From the NCBI GenBank assembly GCA_036570425.1, contig DATCYF010000023.1, positions 1 through 64,000 on the forward strand: a DNA stretch of 64,000 nt, given 5' to 3'. Of the stretch, positions 25,040 to 34,179 are shown piece after piece; position 1 is the first letter of the stretch, and the number at the start of each line of letters is the position of its first letter. Below the pieces are notes generated by a model. That model ran no database searches, was not told the origin of the DNA, and was given only the letters and a program-made list of their open reading frames with translations. The position numbers and the translations under genes were made by a program. This DNA comes from Rhizorhapis sp036570425. Its GTDB lineage: Bacteria > Pseudomonadota > Alphaproteobacteria > Sphingomonadales > Sphingomonadaceae.

Positions 25040-25720
25040 ATGAGAGTTTATCAAAAACTTCTGGGCACAGGTGCTATGGGCGCAATGCTGCTGACGGCTG
25101 CATGCACGACAAACCCGGAAACCGGCAATCAGCGCCTTTCCAAGGCAGCGATCGGCGGTGTTGCCGGCGCTGTCGGCGGTTATTTTCTGGGCGACCTGAT
25201 CGGCGGGCGAGGCGATCGTACGGAAAAGATTGTAGGCGCAGGCATTGGTGCCGTGGCGGGCGCAGGCATTGGCGCCTATATGGATTCACAGGAAAAGAAA
25301 CTGCGCGAGGAAACAGCGGGCACCGGTGTGGACGTTATCCGCGAAGGCGATAATCTGATGCTGCGCATGCCGTCCGGCATTACCTTCGCCACCGACCAGT
25401 CCGCCATTCAGCCGCAATTCCGGCCAGTGCTGGATGACGTAGCCAAAGTGCTGAAGGATTATCCGAGCACCTATATCGACGTTTACGGCCATACCGACAG
25501 CACCGGCTCCGACGTGTACAACCAGTCGCTGAGCGAACGCCGCGCCCAGGCCGTTGCCGATTACCTCAGCGTGAATGGGGTTCAGTCGGCGCGGGTTGCC
25601 ACCCGGGGCTTTGGCGAGACTCAGCCCATCGCCAGCAATACGACCGAAGAAGGCAAAGCGCAGAACCGTCGCGTGGAAATCAAGATCGCGCCAGTCACCG
25701 AGAATGATGTGCGGCAATAG
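25040..25720 (+). CDS. OmpA-family lipoprotein with glycine zipper
   Basis: 226 residues. A lipoprotein signal ends in LLTAAC, so the cysteine near residue 22 should be lipidated and the protein outer-membrane bound. Residues about 35-85 form glycine-zipper segments (AAIGGVAGAVGGYFLGDLIGG and GAGIGAVAGAGIGAYMD). The C-terminal half is a complete OmpA peptidoglycan-binding domain: IDVYGHTDSTGSDVYNQSLSERRAQAVADYL, then GFGETQPIASNTTEEGKAQNRRVEI. It anchors the outer membrane to the wall; this layout is like YiaD. A strong GGAATAAGGG site precedes the ATG. Confidence 0.93.
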   Translation: MRVYQKLLGTGAMGAMLLTAACTTNPETGNQRLSKAAIGGVAGAVGGYFLGDLIGGRGDRTEKIVGAGIGAVAGAGIGAYMDSQEKKLREETAGTGVDVIREGDNLMLRMPSGITFATDQSAIQPQFRPVLDDVAKVLKDYPSTYIDVYGHTDSTGSDVYNQSLSERRAQAVADYLSVNGVQSARVATRGFGETQPIASNTTEEGKAQNRRVEIKIAPVTENDVRQ

Positions 25721-25768
25721 CCCGTGAGTGAACCCCGCGACGGGCCTGATTGATCTTGGCCTTGTAAA

Positions 25769-25826
25769 GAGGCAGGAATCCGTCTCCGCAGCGTATCGTT
25801 TTAGCGACGCAGATGGATTCCGCCTC
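25769..25826. repeat. Long imperfect hairpin between two convergent genes
   Basis: GAGGC and GGAATCC on the left (25769-25780) pair with GGATTCC and GCCTC on the right, helped by a TCT/AGA extension; one bulged A and one G-U break the stem, giving about 16 pairs and a 20-30 base loop. It lies between the OmpA-like gene and the convergent phzF. Neither side has a T-run, so it is not a classic terminator. A smaller stem (GCCCGT/ACGGGC) lies just upstream at 25720-25745. Confidence 0.5.
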
Positions 25827-25865
25827 TCGTGGGAGTAGCCGGGGATAGTGATCGCCCTGTGCCTT

Positions 25866-26654
25866 TTAGCTCAAGAAGAATACGCCCTCGATCACCGTGA
25901 TGCACTGGCCGCCCAACAGGGCGCGCTCCCCAGCCAAACGGCAATTTATATGGCCACCGCGTGCGCTTGCCTGATAGGCGGTGAAGCTATCGCGACCCAA
26001 TTTTTGCGCCCAATAAGGGGTGAGGAGACAATGAGCAGAGCCGGTCACGGGGTCCTCGTCTATGCCCGCTCCGGGTGCGAAAACGCGGCTGACGATATCG
26101 GTTTTGTCACCGGGGGCGGTCGCGATGATAAGAATATTGCCCATGTCCCTGAGCATTCGGAAATCGGGGTCGAGTGCGCGGACCTGTTCCTCGCTTTCAT
26201 AGACCAGCAGGCCATATCCGCCTTCGCGCCAGAGGGTCTTCGCCGGTTCCTGGCGCATTCCGGCGACGATGTCCGGCAGCGCTTTCGGCACGCTTTCCCA
26301 GGCCGGCAGGTCCAGTTCATATCCCGGGCCGATCCGGCGCACTTCCAATATGCCTGCCTTGCGGGTGAGGAAACGGACTGAATCGCCTTCCATCAGGGCA
26401 TGGCCGCTGGCCAGTGTCGCATGGCCGCATAGCGCCACCTCGACGGCGGGGGTGAACCAGCGCAGCTCATAATCGGCCTGCGCACTGCTCTCCAACGGGA
26501 CTGTAAAAGCCGTTTCGGCCAGATTGTTCTCGGCGGCGATCGCCTGGAGCACATCGTCGGGTAGCCAGCGTTCGAGCGGCATGACGGCGGCCGGATTGCC
26601 GGAAAAGCGTTGCTCCGCAAAGGCATCCACCTGAAAGAAGGGAATGGCGTTCAT
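25866..26654 (-). CDS. PhzF family isomerase/epimerase-like protein
   Basis: 262-residue protein of the diaminopimelate-epimerase-like PhzF fold. Seen: QVDAFAEQRFSGNPAAVM, then AAENNLAETAFTV with the catalytic glutamate, the ALCGHATLASGHAL loop and the DPVTGSAHCLLTPYW loop. PhzF itself isomerises a phenazine precursor, but most such proteins outside phenazine clusters have unknown substrates and no phenazine genes are here. ATG 26654 (MNAIPFF) is the family-like start; ten extra codons upstream are possible. It follows the CDF gene by 32 bases. Confidence 0.88.
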   Translation of the reverse strand: MNAIPFFQVDAFAEQRFSGNPAAVMPLERWLPDDVLQAIAAENNLAETAFTVPLESSAQADYELRWFTPAVEVALCGHATLASGHALMEGDSVRFLTRKAGILEVRRIGPGYELDLPAWESVPKALPDIVAGMRQEPAKTLWREGGYGLLVYESEEQVRALDPDFRMLRDMGNILIIATAPGDKTDIVSRVFAPGAGIDEDPVTGSAHCLLTPYWAQKLGRDSFTAYQASARGGHINCRLAGERALLGGQCITVIEGVFFLS

Positions 26655-26686
26655 ATCATCTGTTCCAGTCTGTCGCGTCAGCATAG

Positions 26687-27673
26687 CTATTCGCCTTGCT
26701 CCGCCTCCTGCTCCTGTTCGATCAGCACAGCGGCGTCTTTCGACCGCAGAGGATCGCTCTGGCTATCGACATGCCCTTCCGGGTCGGGGTGGATCAGGAT
26801 CTCGACGCCGGGAAATTCCCGGTGAAGGCGCGTTTCGATCTCGTCCATGACCCGATGAGCTTCCCGCACGGTCATTTGCGGGCTGACCCAGATGTGAAAC
26901 TGCGCAAAGTCATGCATCCCGCTGGTCCGGGTGCGCAGATCATGGATGCCGCTTATCCGGGGATGATGTCCTGCCGTCTCAATGAAACGCTGCCGCCTTT
27001 CCAGCGGCCATTCCTTGTCCATGAGCTGATCCACGGCGCGGCTGGACGCGCGAAGGGCGTTCCACGCCAGCCAGAGCGCAATGCCGATTCCGAACAGGGC
27101 GTCTGCGCCGGAAAACCCAAAATATTGATCAAGCGCCAGCGCTATAATGACGGACAGGTTCAGGAACAGATCCGACTGATAATGCAGATGGTCCGTGCCG
27201 ATGGCGACGGACTCTGTCTGGCGGATTACATGCCGTTGATAAGCGAGCAGGGCAAAGGTTGCCGCGATAGCGATCAGCGATACGCCTATGCCATATTCGG
27301 CGTTGGCGGTGGTAGCGCCGCTACCAATCCGCTCAATGGCGCGCAGGGCGATGCCTATCGAGGCTACGATAATCAGGACCACCTGAAAAAGGGCTACCAG
27401 CGCCTCCGCCTTGCCATGACCGAAGCGGTGATTGCGATCCGCGGGCATGGCGGCGAAGCGAACGCCGAACAGCGTCACAAGGCTGGCGGCGAAATCAAGC
27501 GCGGTATCGGCGAGCGACCCAAGCATCGCCACTGAATCCGTGGCCCAGGCGGCATAGCCCTTGAACGACAGCAGGAGAAGCGCGACGGCCACGCTGGCAA
27601 GCGCCGCGCGGGAGGTCAGCTTTGCGTGCCGTGCATGAGGGTTAGCCGGTGCGCGTGTCTCCGATGCGCTCAT
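26687..27673 (-). CDS. Cation diffusion facilitator (FieF-like) metal efflux protein
   Basis: 328 residues. Six hydrophobic helices carry the two CDF metal-site pairs: DSVAMLGSLADTALD in helix 2 (D and D four apart) and GTDHLHYQSDLFLN in helix 5 (H and D four apart), the DD-HD type of FieF/YiiP that exports zinc or iron with proton exchange. A cytoplasmic histidine-containing domain follows (HDLRTRTSGMHDFAQFHIWV, EILIHPDPEGH). The ATG overlaps the pdxH stop as ATGA; the upstream extension of the frame is inside pdxH and rejected. Confidence 0.9.
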   Translation of the reverse strand: MSASETRAPANPHARHAKLTSRAALASVAVALLLLSFKGYAAWATDSVAMLGSLADTALDFAASLVTLFGVRFAAMPADRNHRFGHGKAEALVALFQVVLIIVASIGIALRAIERIGSGATTANAEYGIGVSLIAIAATFALLAYQRHVIRQTESVAIGTDHLHYQSDLFLNLSVIIALALDQYFGFSGADALFGIGIALWLAWNALRASSRAVDQLMDKEWPLERRQRFIETAGHHPRISGIHDLRTRTSGMHDFAQFHIWVSPQMTVREAHRVMDEIETRLHREFPGVEILIHPDPEGHVDSQSDPLRSKDAAVLIEQEQEAEQGE

Positions 27674-28248
27674 GGATAGAGCAGGCTTTCGGTCCAGCCA
27701 TTGCGTTCGCGCACGAACAGGCGCCGCTCGTGCAGGCGATGCTCGCGATCCTGCCAAAATTCTATTCGCTCGGGAATGACGCGGAAGCCGGACCAATGCG
27801 GTGGGCGGGGAACCTCCTGCCCCTCGAACCGCGCCTGCACCTCTTCGAAGCGTGCCTCGAACGTATGGCGGTTGTCGAGCGGGCGGGACTGGTCCGACGC
27901 CCAGGCGCCGAGTTGCGAATCCCGACTGCGGGTTGCGAAATAGGCGTCCCCTTCCTGCTCACTGACTTTTTCCACCGGACCTTCAATGCGTATCTGCCGC
28001 CGCAGCGATTTCCAGTGGAGCAGAAGGGCGGCATGGGGATTGGCGAACAGATCGGCGGCCTTGCGTCCTTCATAATTGGTATAGAAGACAAAACCGTCCG
28101 GACCATGCCCCTTCAGCAGCACCATGCGCACTGATGGCCGCCCCTGCGCATCCGCAGTGGCAAGCGCCATCGCGTTGCTGTCGTTGACCTCATTAAGGCG
28201 GGCCTGCTCATACCAGTCGTCGAAAAGTGTGAAGGGATCAGTCGTCAT
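27670..28248 (-). CDS. pdxH: Pyridoxamine 5'-phosphate oxidase
   Basis: 192-residue FMN enzyme making pyridoxal 5'-phosphate, the last step of vitamin B6 synthesis and salvage. Family landmarks in order: RPSVRMVLLKGHGPDGFVFYTNYEGRKA with the FMN-binding basic residues, SLRRQIRIEGPVEK, SQLGAWASDQS, then VPRPPHWSGFRVIPERIEFWQDREHRLHERRLF at the C-terminus. All conserved residues appear intact. It is the first gene of pdxH-CDF-phzF and is divergent from dnaJ. Confidence 0.95.
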   Translation of the reverse strand: MTTDPFTLFDDWYEQARLNEVNDSNAMALATADAQGRPSVRMVLLKGHGPDGFVFYTNYEGRKAADLFANPHAALLLHWKSLRRQIRIEGPVEKVSEQEGDAYFATRSRDSQLGAWASDQSRPLDNRHTFEARFEEVQARFEGQEVPRPPHWSGFRVIPERIEFWQDREHRLHERRLFVRERNGWTESLLYP

Positions 28249-28375
28249 GGCTTGTCATTTAGGGAGTTGGGGCCGATGAGTCGAGCAGCGGCCTTCGGGG
28301 GGCGGGTGCTTGAAGCATGAAGGATCGATCGCCAAATGGAGCCGGGGTGAACTGTTAGAGGCAATAAGGCAATAA

Positions 28376-29308
28376 ATGGCTGATCCATATACGATTCTGG
28401 GGGTAGCGCGGAATGCGAGCGAGGCCGATATCAAGAAGGCCTATCGCAATCTTGCCAAGGAATTGCATCCCGACCGGAATACGGACAATCCGAAAGCCGC
28501 GGAAAAATTCGCGCAGGTGACGCACGCCTATGACCTCCTGATGGACAAAGACAAGCGCGCGCAGTTCGACCGGGGCGAAATTGACGGCGACGGAAATCCG
28601 ACGGCGCCATTCGGCTTTGGCGGCGGTCGCGGCGGCGGCTTTCGTTCCGGGGGACCGGGTGGAGCCTCCCATGAATTCAGCGGCGAGGGCGCGGACTTCG
28701 GGGATATATTCGAAGGATTGTTCGGCGGCGGCAGACGCCAGCAGGCGGGCGGCGGCTTTGGCGGTTTCGGCCGGTCGGCTCCTCCGCAAAAAGGCGGGAA
28801 CATTACCTATCGGCTGGCTGTCCAGTTTATCGACGCCGCGACGTTGGCGCCGCAGCGCATCACCCTGCAGGACGGAAAGACCATCGACCTCAAACTACCC
28901 AAAGGCGTTGAGGACGGCACGCAGATGCGGCTGACGGGCAAGGGGCAACCCGGACCCGGCGGGGCAGGCGATGCAATCATCACCATAGAAATAAAGCCTC
29001 ATCCCTTCTTCGAGCGCGACGGCAATAATGTGCGGCTGAACCTGCCGGTGACGCTTGATGAGGCAGTGAACGGCGCTCGGGTGAAGGTGCCCACGGTAGA
29101 TGGTCCAGTGATGCTGGGCATTCCGGCGGGGTCCAGTTCGGGCAAGACGCTGCGGCTGAAAGGGAAGGGTTTCCATGACAGGATGGGCGCACGGGGCGAT
29201 CAACTGGTGACGCTGATGCTGGACGTGCCCGCAGACGACGCACGCTTGAAGAGCTTCCTTCAGGACTGGCGCGATGGGCGCGCCGTAAGGGATAATCTGG
29301 GCGTGTGA
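28376..29308 (+). CDS. DnaJ-class co-chaperone without zinc finger (CbpA-like)
   Basis: 310 residues. Residues 1-65 are a J-domain with the Hsp70-triggering HPD motif (AKELHPDRN). A glycine/phenylalanine-rich linker follows (about 75-140). The C-terminal part is two beta-sandwich substrate domains (TYRLAVQFIDAATLAPQRITLQDGKTIDLKLPKGVEDGTQMRLTGKG and VTLDEAVNGARVKVPTVDG). The four-repeat cysteine zinc finger of true DnaJ is absent, so it is the CbpA/DnaJ2 type. It should stimulate DnaK. GAGGCAATAAGG precedes the ATG. Confidence 0.92.
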   Translation: MADPYTILGVARNASEADIKKAYRNLAKELHPDRNTDNPKAAEKFAQVTHAYDLLMDKDKRAQFDRGEIDGDGNPTAPFGFGGGRGGGFRSGGPGGASHEFSGEGADFGDIFEGLFGGGRRQQAGGGFGGFGRSAPPQKGGNITYRLAVQFIDAATLAPQRITLQDGKTIDLKLPKGVEDGTQMRLTGKGQPGPGGAGDAIITIEIKPHPFFERDGNNVRLNLPVTLDEAVNGARVKVPTVDGPVMLGIPAGSSSGKTLRLKGKGFHDRMGARGDQLVTLMLDVPADDARLKSFLQDWRDGRAVRDNLGV

Positions 29309-29368
29309 TGGCAGACCGCGTTGTCCCTGGTATTGCAACAATGCGCATGCCGTCGGCCAGACGCTGAA

Positions 29369-30337
29369 ATGAATGATAGCTCGCCCCATTCCCCCGAGGC
29401 GCGCCGTAAAAGGCTGCGTCAGGCGGGTGCGCATCTAAGCCGGGAGCTGAAACGCCCCCGACCGGTCACGCATCCATTGGAAATCACCAAGCGCGTGGCC
29501 GTCGGCGTCTATACTGACGGCTTCATTCATGCGGGCAACCTTGCCTATCTTTCGCTGGTGACGCTTTTTCCCTTCTTCATTGTCGCGACGGCCGCCGCGA
29601 CGATTTTCGGGCGGACAGAGGACGGCATGGCGGGTGTCAGCGCCTTCCTTTCGAATGTACCCCCTGGCGTGGCCAATGCGCTGCGTGGTCCGATAGAAGG
29701 CGTGTTGACCGCGCGCACTGGCAATCTGCTGTGGTTCGGCGCGGTGGTGGGGCTGTGGACGACCGGGAGCCTGATCGAAACCATCCGTGACATTCTGCGC
29801 CGGGCCTATGGCACCACCAGCGGTCGTTCTTTCTGGGAATATCGGCTGGGATCGATCGGGATTATCATCCTGTCGGTGTTTGCGATGATGTTCGCGTTCA
29901 GCATCCAGGTGGTGCTGACGGGTATGGAGCAGTTCCTGCGGAATCTCCTGCCCTTTGCGGATGTGGCCATCACCATCGTAGCGGCGACCAGATTGCTGCC
30001 CATGCTCGTGATAGGAGGCGCACTTTATTTCTTATTCGTTTCCCTGACGCCGCAGGCCTACAAGGGAAGGCAATTCCCCAAATGGCCAGGTGCGGCGTTC
30101 ACGGCGGTGTGGTGGTATGCCACCACATTGCTGCTGCCTGTGGTATTGTCGCAACTCGGTGGGTACGACCTTACTTATGGTAGTCTGGCCGGGGTGATGA
30201 TTGCCCTCATTTTTTTCTTTGTCATTGGGCTGGGCGTGGTAATTGGCGCGGAACTCAACGCAGCGCTCGCCGAATTTCCGGATGAAACGGAGGCGACCGA
30301 CAGTGACCGAACAGGTAATCAGGAGGTTGTGAAGTAA
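29369..30337 (+). CDS. YihY/BrkB-family inner-membrane protein
   Basis: 322 residues starting MNDSSPHSPEARRKR, a basic cytoplasmic stretch, then six hydrophobic helices. The FIHAGNLAYLSLVTLFPFFIVATAAATIFG segment and the GSLAGVMIALIFFFVIGLGVVIGAELNAALAE ending are YihY (formerly RNase BN) hallmarks; members are not ribonucleases and the role is unknown. ATG 29369 is preferred to a TTG 16 codons earlier. The TAA stop shares one base with the fabI ATG, so the two are coupled. Confidence 0.88.
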   Translation: MNDSSPHSPEARRKRLRQAGAHLSRELKRPRPVTHPLEITKRVAVGVYTDGFIHAGNLAYLSLVTLFPFFIVATAAATIFGRTEDGMAGVSAFLSNVPPGVANALRGPIEGVLTARTGNLLWFGAVVGLWTTGSLIETIRDILRRAYGTTSGRSFWEYRLGSIGIIILSVFAMMFAFSIQVVLTGMEQFLRNLLPFADVAITIVAATRLLPMLVIGGALYFLFVSLTPQAYKGRQFPKWPGAAFTAVWWYATTLLLPVVLSQLGGYDLTYGSLAGVMIALIFFFVIGLGVVIGAELNAALAEFPDETEATDSDRTGNQEVVK

Positions 30338-31143
30338 TGAGTGGCTTGATGGCGGGAAAGCGCGGGCTGATCATGGGCCTGGCCAATGACAAGTCGCTGG
30401 CTTGGGGAATATCACGGCAATTGGCCGCGCAAGGCGCTGAACTCGCCTTTTCCTATCAGGGGGATGCGCTGGAAAAGCGCGTTCGGCCGCTGGCGGCGGA
30501 GCTCGGCTCCGAATTCCTTGTCGAATGCGACGTGTCGGACATGGGCGCGCTCGATCGGACGTTCAATACAATCGCTGAACGCTGGCCCACCATCGATTTC
30601 GTCGTTCATGCCATCGGCTTTTCCGACAAGAACGAGTTGCGTGGCAAATATGTGGATACCAGCCTCGACAATTTCCTGCTGACGCTGAACATTTCCGCCT
30701 ATAGCTTCGTGGCGGTGGCGAACCGCGCCCGCGCGATGATGCCGGACGGCGGAAGCCTGCTGACGCTTAGCTATTATGGAGCGGAAAAGGTCATCCCTCA
30801 CTATAATGTAATGGGCGTGGCGAAGGCGGCGCTGGAGACTTCCGTCAAATATCTCGCGATGGATCTGGGGCCGGAAAAGATTCGTGTGAATGCTATTTCG
30901 GCAGGCCCGATCAAGACGCTGGCGGCATCCGGCATTGGCGATTTCCGTTACATCCTGAAATGGAATGAGCTGAATTCACCGCTGCGCCGGAACGTCACCA
31001 TCGAAGATGTGGGCGGCGCCGGCCTTTATCTGCTCAGCGATCTTGCGAGCGGGGTCACGGGTGAAATTCATCATGTCGATGCGGGTTATAATGTCATTGG
31101 CATGAAGGCAGAGGACGCGCCGGACATCGCGCTCGACAAATGA
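30337..31143 (+). CDS. fabI: Enoyl-[acyl-carrier-protein] reductase (NADH)
   Basis: 268-residue short-chain dehydrogenase that reduces enoyl-ACP in the last step of each fatty-acid elongation round; the target class of triclosan and isoniazid. The N-terminal GLIMGLANDKSLAWGISRQLAAQGAELAFSYQG is the FabI NADH-site signature. The catalytic Tyr-x6-Lys appears as YNVMGVAK, with the second conserved tyrosine in LSYYGAEKVIPHYNVMG. SAGPIKTLAASGIGDF follows. Its stop overlaps the aroC ATG (ATGA). Confidence 0.96.
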   Translation: MSGLMAGKRGLIMGLANDKSLAWGISRQLAAQGAELAFSYQGDALEKRVRPLAAELGSEFLVECDVSDMGALDRTFNTIAERWPTIDFVVHAIGFSDKNELRGKYVDTSLDNFLLTLNISAYSFVAVANRARAMMPDGGSLLTLSYYGAEKVIPHYNVMGVAKAALETSVKYLAMDLGPEKIRVNAISAGPIKTLAASGIGDFRYILKWNELNSPLRRNVTIEDVGGAGLYLLSDLASGVTGEIHHVDAGYNVIGMKAEDAPDIALDK

Positions 31144-32207
31144 GCTTCAATACGTTCGGCCGCATATTCCGGTTCTCCACCTGGGGAGAAAGCCACGGTC
31201 CCGCCATCGGCGCGGTCGTGGACGGTTGCCCGCCAGGTCTGGCGTTGAGCGAGGCGGATATCCAGCCCTTCCTTGACCAAAGGCGGCCTGGCACGTCGAA
31301 ATTCACGACGCAGCGGCAGGAGCCGGACCATGTCCGTATTTTGTCGGGCGTGTTCGAGGGCAAGACTACCGGCACACCCATCAGCCTGATGATCGAAAAT
31401 GTCGATCAGCGGTCAAAGGATTATAGTGAGGTCGCCAAGGCTTATCGCCCGGGCCATGCCGATTATGCCTATGATGCAAAATACGGCTTTCGGGATTTTC
31501 GCGGCGGCGGACGTTCAAGCGCGCGGGAAACGGCCTCTCGCGTGGCGGCGGGCGCAGTAGCGCGATTGGTCATCGCCGAAGTGGATGTTTTTGCCTATGT
31601 GACGGAAATCGGCGGCGACGCCATCGACTTCGGCAATTTCGACCCTGCGGAGATTGGCAATAATCCGTTCTTCTGTCCCGATGCGAAGGCTGCCAGCCGT
31701 TGGGAGAAGCTGGTCGATGGCGCACGCAAGGATGGTTCGTCGTTGGGCGCTGTGGTCGAATGTATCGCGACCGGCGTTCCGGCCGGCTGGGGCGCGCCGC
31801 TTTACGCCAAGCTCGACAGCGAACTGGCGGCGGCTTGCATGAGCATCAATGCGGTCAAGGGTGTTGAGATCGGCGACGGTTTCGCCGCAGCGCGGCTGCG
31901 TGGCGAGGAAAATGCCGATCCCATGCATCCTGGCGAAAATGGTCCGGTTTTCACGGCCAATCATGCCGGAGGGATCGCGGGCGGCATTTCGACGGGGCAG
32001 CCCGTCACGCTGCGCGTGGCCTTCAAACCGACCAGTTCCATATTGATCCCGGTCGGCACCGTGACACGAGAGGGTAATGCCAGCGAAATCATCACCAAGG
32101 GCCGTCACGATCCCTGCGTCGGCATTCGCGGCGTACCCGTCGTGGAGGCCATGATGGCGTTGGTGCTGGCCGATCAGAAGCTGTTGCATAGGGCCCAGTG
32201 CGGATGA
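31140..32207 (+). CDS. aroC: Chorismate synthase
   Basis: 355-residue FMN-dependent enzyme closing the shikimate pathway (EPSP to chorismate). Seen: FRFSTWGESHGPAIGAVVDGCPPGL, one of three PROSITE signatures; the second, around YRPGHADYAYDAKYGFRDFRGGGRSSARETASRVAAGAVA; and the third near KGRHDPCVGIRGVPVVEAMMALVLAD. All flavin- and substrate-binding histidines and arginines expected are present. It is the last gene of the dnaJ-yihY-fabI-aroC run, with overlapping fabI/aroC ends. Confidence 0.97.
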   Translation: MSFNTFGRIFRFSTWGESHGPAIGAVVDGCPPGLALSEADIQPFLDQRRPGTSKFTTQRQEPDHVRILSGVFEGKTTGTPISLMIENVDQRSKDYSEVAKAYRPGHADYAYDAKYGFRDFRGGGRSSARETASRVAAGAVARLVIAEVDVFAYVTEIGGDAIDFGNFDPAEIGNNPFFCPDAKAASRWEKLVDGARKDGSSLGAVVECIATGVPAGWGAPLYAKLDSELAAACMSINAVKGVEIGDGFAAARLRGEENADPMHPGENGPVFTANHAGGIAGGISTGQPVTLRVAFKPTSSILIPVGTVTREGNASEIITKGRHDPCVGIRGVPVVEAMMALVLADQKLLHRAQCG

Positions 32208-32300
32208 TTCCGCTGTCATAGGTTTTGGTTCTTTTGGATAATGCCATTAATGATTCTTATCGTTCCGGGCATGGCTCATGAGTGACCGGGCGCTTTGGCA

Positions 32301-34106
32301 ATGTTGGGGGCAATGATTTTGCTGGATGCAGCGCGGGCGTTTATCGATGCGAACCAGGCGGTAATCGGGCTTATTCTCCTCGGCCTGATGTTCATCGGTT
32401 TCGTTATCGAGCGCTTCCCGGCCACCGTCGTGGCGATCATGGGATCATGCGCTTTCCTGTTCCTGGGCATATTGGATGCCGAGGGGCTGTTTTCCGTTTT
32501 CTCCAACCCGGCCCCCATTACCATTGGGGCCATGTTCATCCTGTCAGGCGCTCTGCTGCGCACCGGGATTATCGACGCCATAGCGGACCTCATCATCAAC
32601 CGGGCGAAAGAGCATCCGCGGCTTGCGACGGCGGAGCTTTTCCTTGGCGTGCTTGTGGCGTCGGCGTTCATGAACAATACGCCGGTCGTCCTGATCATGA
32701 TTCCGATCATGTCCCGACTGGCAAGGGCTACAGGCTATTCGACCAAGCGGCTGCTTATCCCGTTGAGCTATATGACGATCTTGGGCGGCACGATGACGCT
32801 GATCGGCACATCCACCAATCTGATCGTCGATGCTGTCGCGCGCAAGGAAGGCCTGCCGCCATTTGGTATTTTCGACATCACGCCGTTCGGCCTGGTCGCC
32901 GCTGCGGCAGGCGCAGCCGTGCTAATCATGTTTGGTCCGCTGCTGCTGCCAAAAGGGGGAGCCGAAGCCCTTTACGGGTCACAGGACGAGGCGGAGTTTC
33001 TGACGGAACTGCTGGTGCATGGCGATAGCGATGCTATTGGGCGGGCACTTGGCGATCTGCCGCTCATGAAGCGCAGCGGCGTCAAGTCGGCGGCAGTGAA
33101 GCGCGGGGGTCGATTCCTGCGGCACAATCTGGAAAATCATATATTGGAAGCAGGCGATCATATCGTTGCTCGCCTGAACCTTGCCGAGCTTCTCTCCCTG
33201 CGGTCCAGCAAGCAGTTCGAAATCGGGCTTTCTTCCACGAGCGAAGTCAAGGCGGACAGCCAGGCCATCGTCGAGGCGACGATAGCGCCCAGCCATCCCG
33301 CGCTTGGGCAGAGGCTGTCAGAGATCCCCTTCCTGGCGCTGCACCGGGTGCGGATATTGGGGATGACACGGCATCGTAACCTGCCGGGTCCCGACCTGCC
33401 CAGCGCCCGTATGCGCGCCGCCGACCGTCTGCTTGTTACCGGCAGTCATGAGGCGATTCGCCATCTGCATGAACATCCCTACATGCTTGGGGTGGGGGAA
33501 ACCCGCGCACGCGCTTTCCGGCGTGATCGTGCGCCCATCGCCCTTGCGGCGCTTGCCGGTGTCGTGCTCTTTTCCGCGCTGAATGTCATTCCTATTGCTG
33601 TCGCAGCCATTTTGGCGGTCGGGGCGATTCTGGTCGCCCGCTGCATTGACGCCGAAGAAGCGTGGAGTTCGCTGGACGGCAATGTTCTCGTCCTCATCTT
33701 CGGGATGTTGGCTGTAGGTCTTGGCCTGGAGAAGGCCGGTAGCGTTGAGCTGATTGTCAACGCATTGACGCCCCTGTTGCGTGACATACCCCCTTGGGGA
33801 CTGGTCTTTGCCGTTTATGCATTGTCGGTGCTGCTGACGGAAATGATCACAAACAACGCCGTCGCTATCATTGTGACGCCCGTGGTCATTGCATTGGCGC
33901 GTGATCTGGGCGTTGATCCCCGGCCATTGGTGATTGCCGTGATGTTCGCTGCGTCCGCCAGTTTTGCGACGCCGATCGGCTATCAGACCAACACGCTGGT
34001 CTATGCGGCCGGCAATTACCGTTTTACGGATTTCTTCAAGGCAGGTATTCCCCTGACGATCATAGTGGGCCTGGCGACCTGCATTGCGATAGCTCTGTTG
34101 GCCTGA
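32301..34106 (+). CDS. SLC13/DASS-type permease with two central RCK_C (TrkA-C) domains
   Basis: About 601 residues. The N-terminal membrane half has AVIGLILLGLMFIGFVIERFPATVVAIMG and the NTPVVLIMIPIMSRLAR and IGTSTNLIVDAVAR loops, the SNT-like sodium and substrate motif of DASS permeases. Residues about 215-385 are soluble and contain two RCK_C-like modules. The membrane half resumes with a second TNNAVAIIVTPVVIALA. Such proteins take up dicarboxylates or sulfate; the substrate is not evident. Start is uncertain: TTG 32295, ATG 32301 or ATG 32313, the last with a G-rich site ahead. Confidence 0.85.
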   Translation: MLGAMILLDAARAFIDANQAVIGLILLGLMFIGFVIERFPATVVAIMGSCAFLFLGILDAEGLFSVFSNPAPITIGAMFILSGALLRTGIIDAIADLIINRAKEHPRLATAELFLGVLVASAFMNNTPVVLIMIPIMSRLARATGYSTKRLLIPLSYMTILGGTMTLIGTSTNLIVDAVARKEGLPPFGIFDITPFGLVAAAAGAAVLIMFGPLLLPKGGAEALYGSQDEAEFLTELLVHGDSDAIGRALGDLPLMKRSGVKSAAVKRGGRFLRHNLENHILEAGDHIVARLNLAELLSLRSSKQFEIGLSSTSEVKADSQAIVEATIAPSHPALGQRLSEIPFLALHRVRILGMTRHRNLPGPDLPSARMRAADRLLVTGSHEAIRHLHEHPYMLGVGETRARAFRRDRAPIALAALAGVVLFSALNVIPIAVAAILAVGAILVARCIDAEEAWSSLDGNVLVLIFGMLAVGLGLEKAGSVELIVNALTPLLRDIPPWGLVFAVYALSVLLTEMITNNAVAIIVTPVVIALARDLGVDPRPLVIAVMFAASASFATPIGYQTNTLVYAAGNYRFTDFFKAGIPLTIIVGLATCIAIALLA

Positions 34107-34179
34107 TAGCCGTAGCTCATCGCCGTATGACCCGACGCGGTGCGGTAAAGTTGCAGAAGAGCGTTCAGGGAGCTTACGG

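Noticed and set aside
25866..26654. phenazine biosynthesis assignment for the PhzF-like protein
   Set aside because: No other phenazine genes nearby; the family is mostly of unknown substrate.
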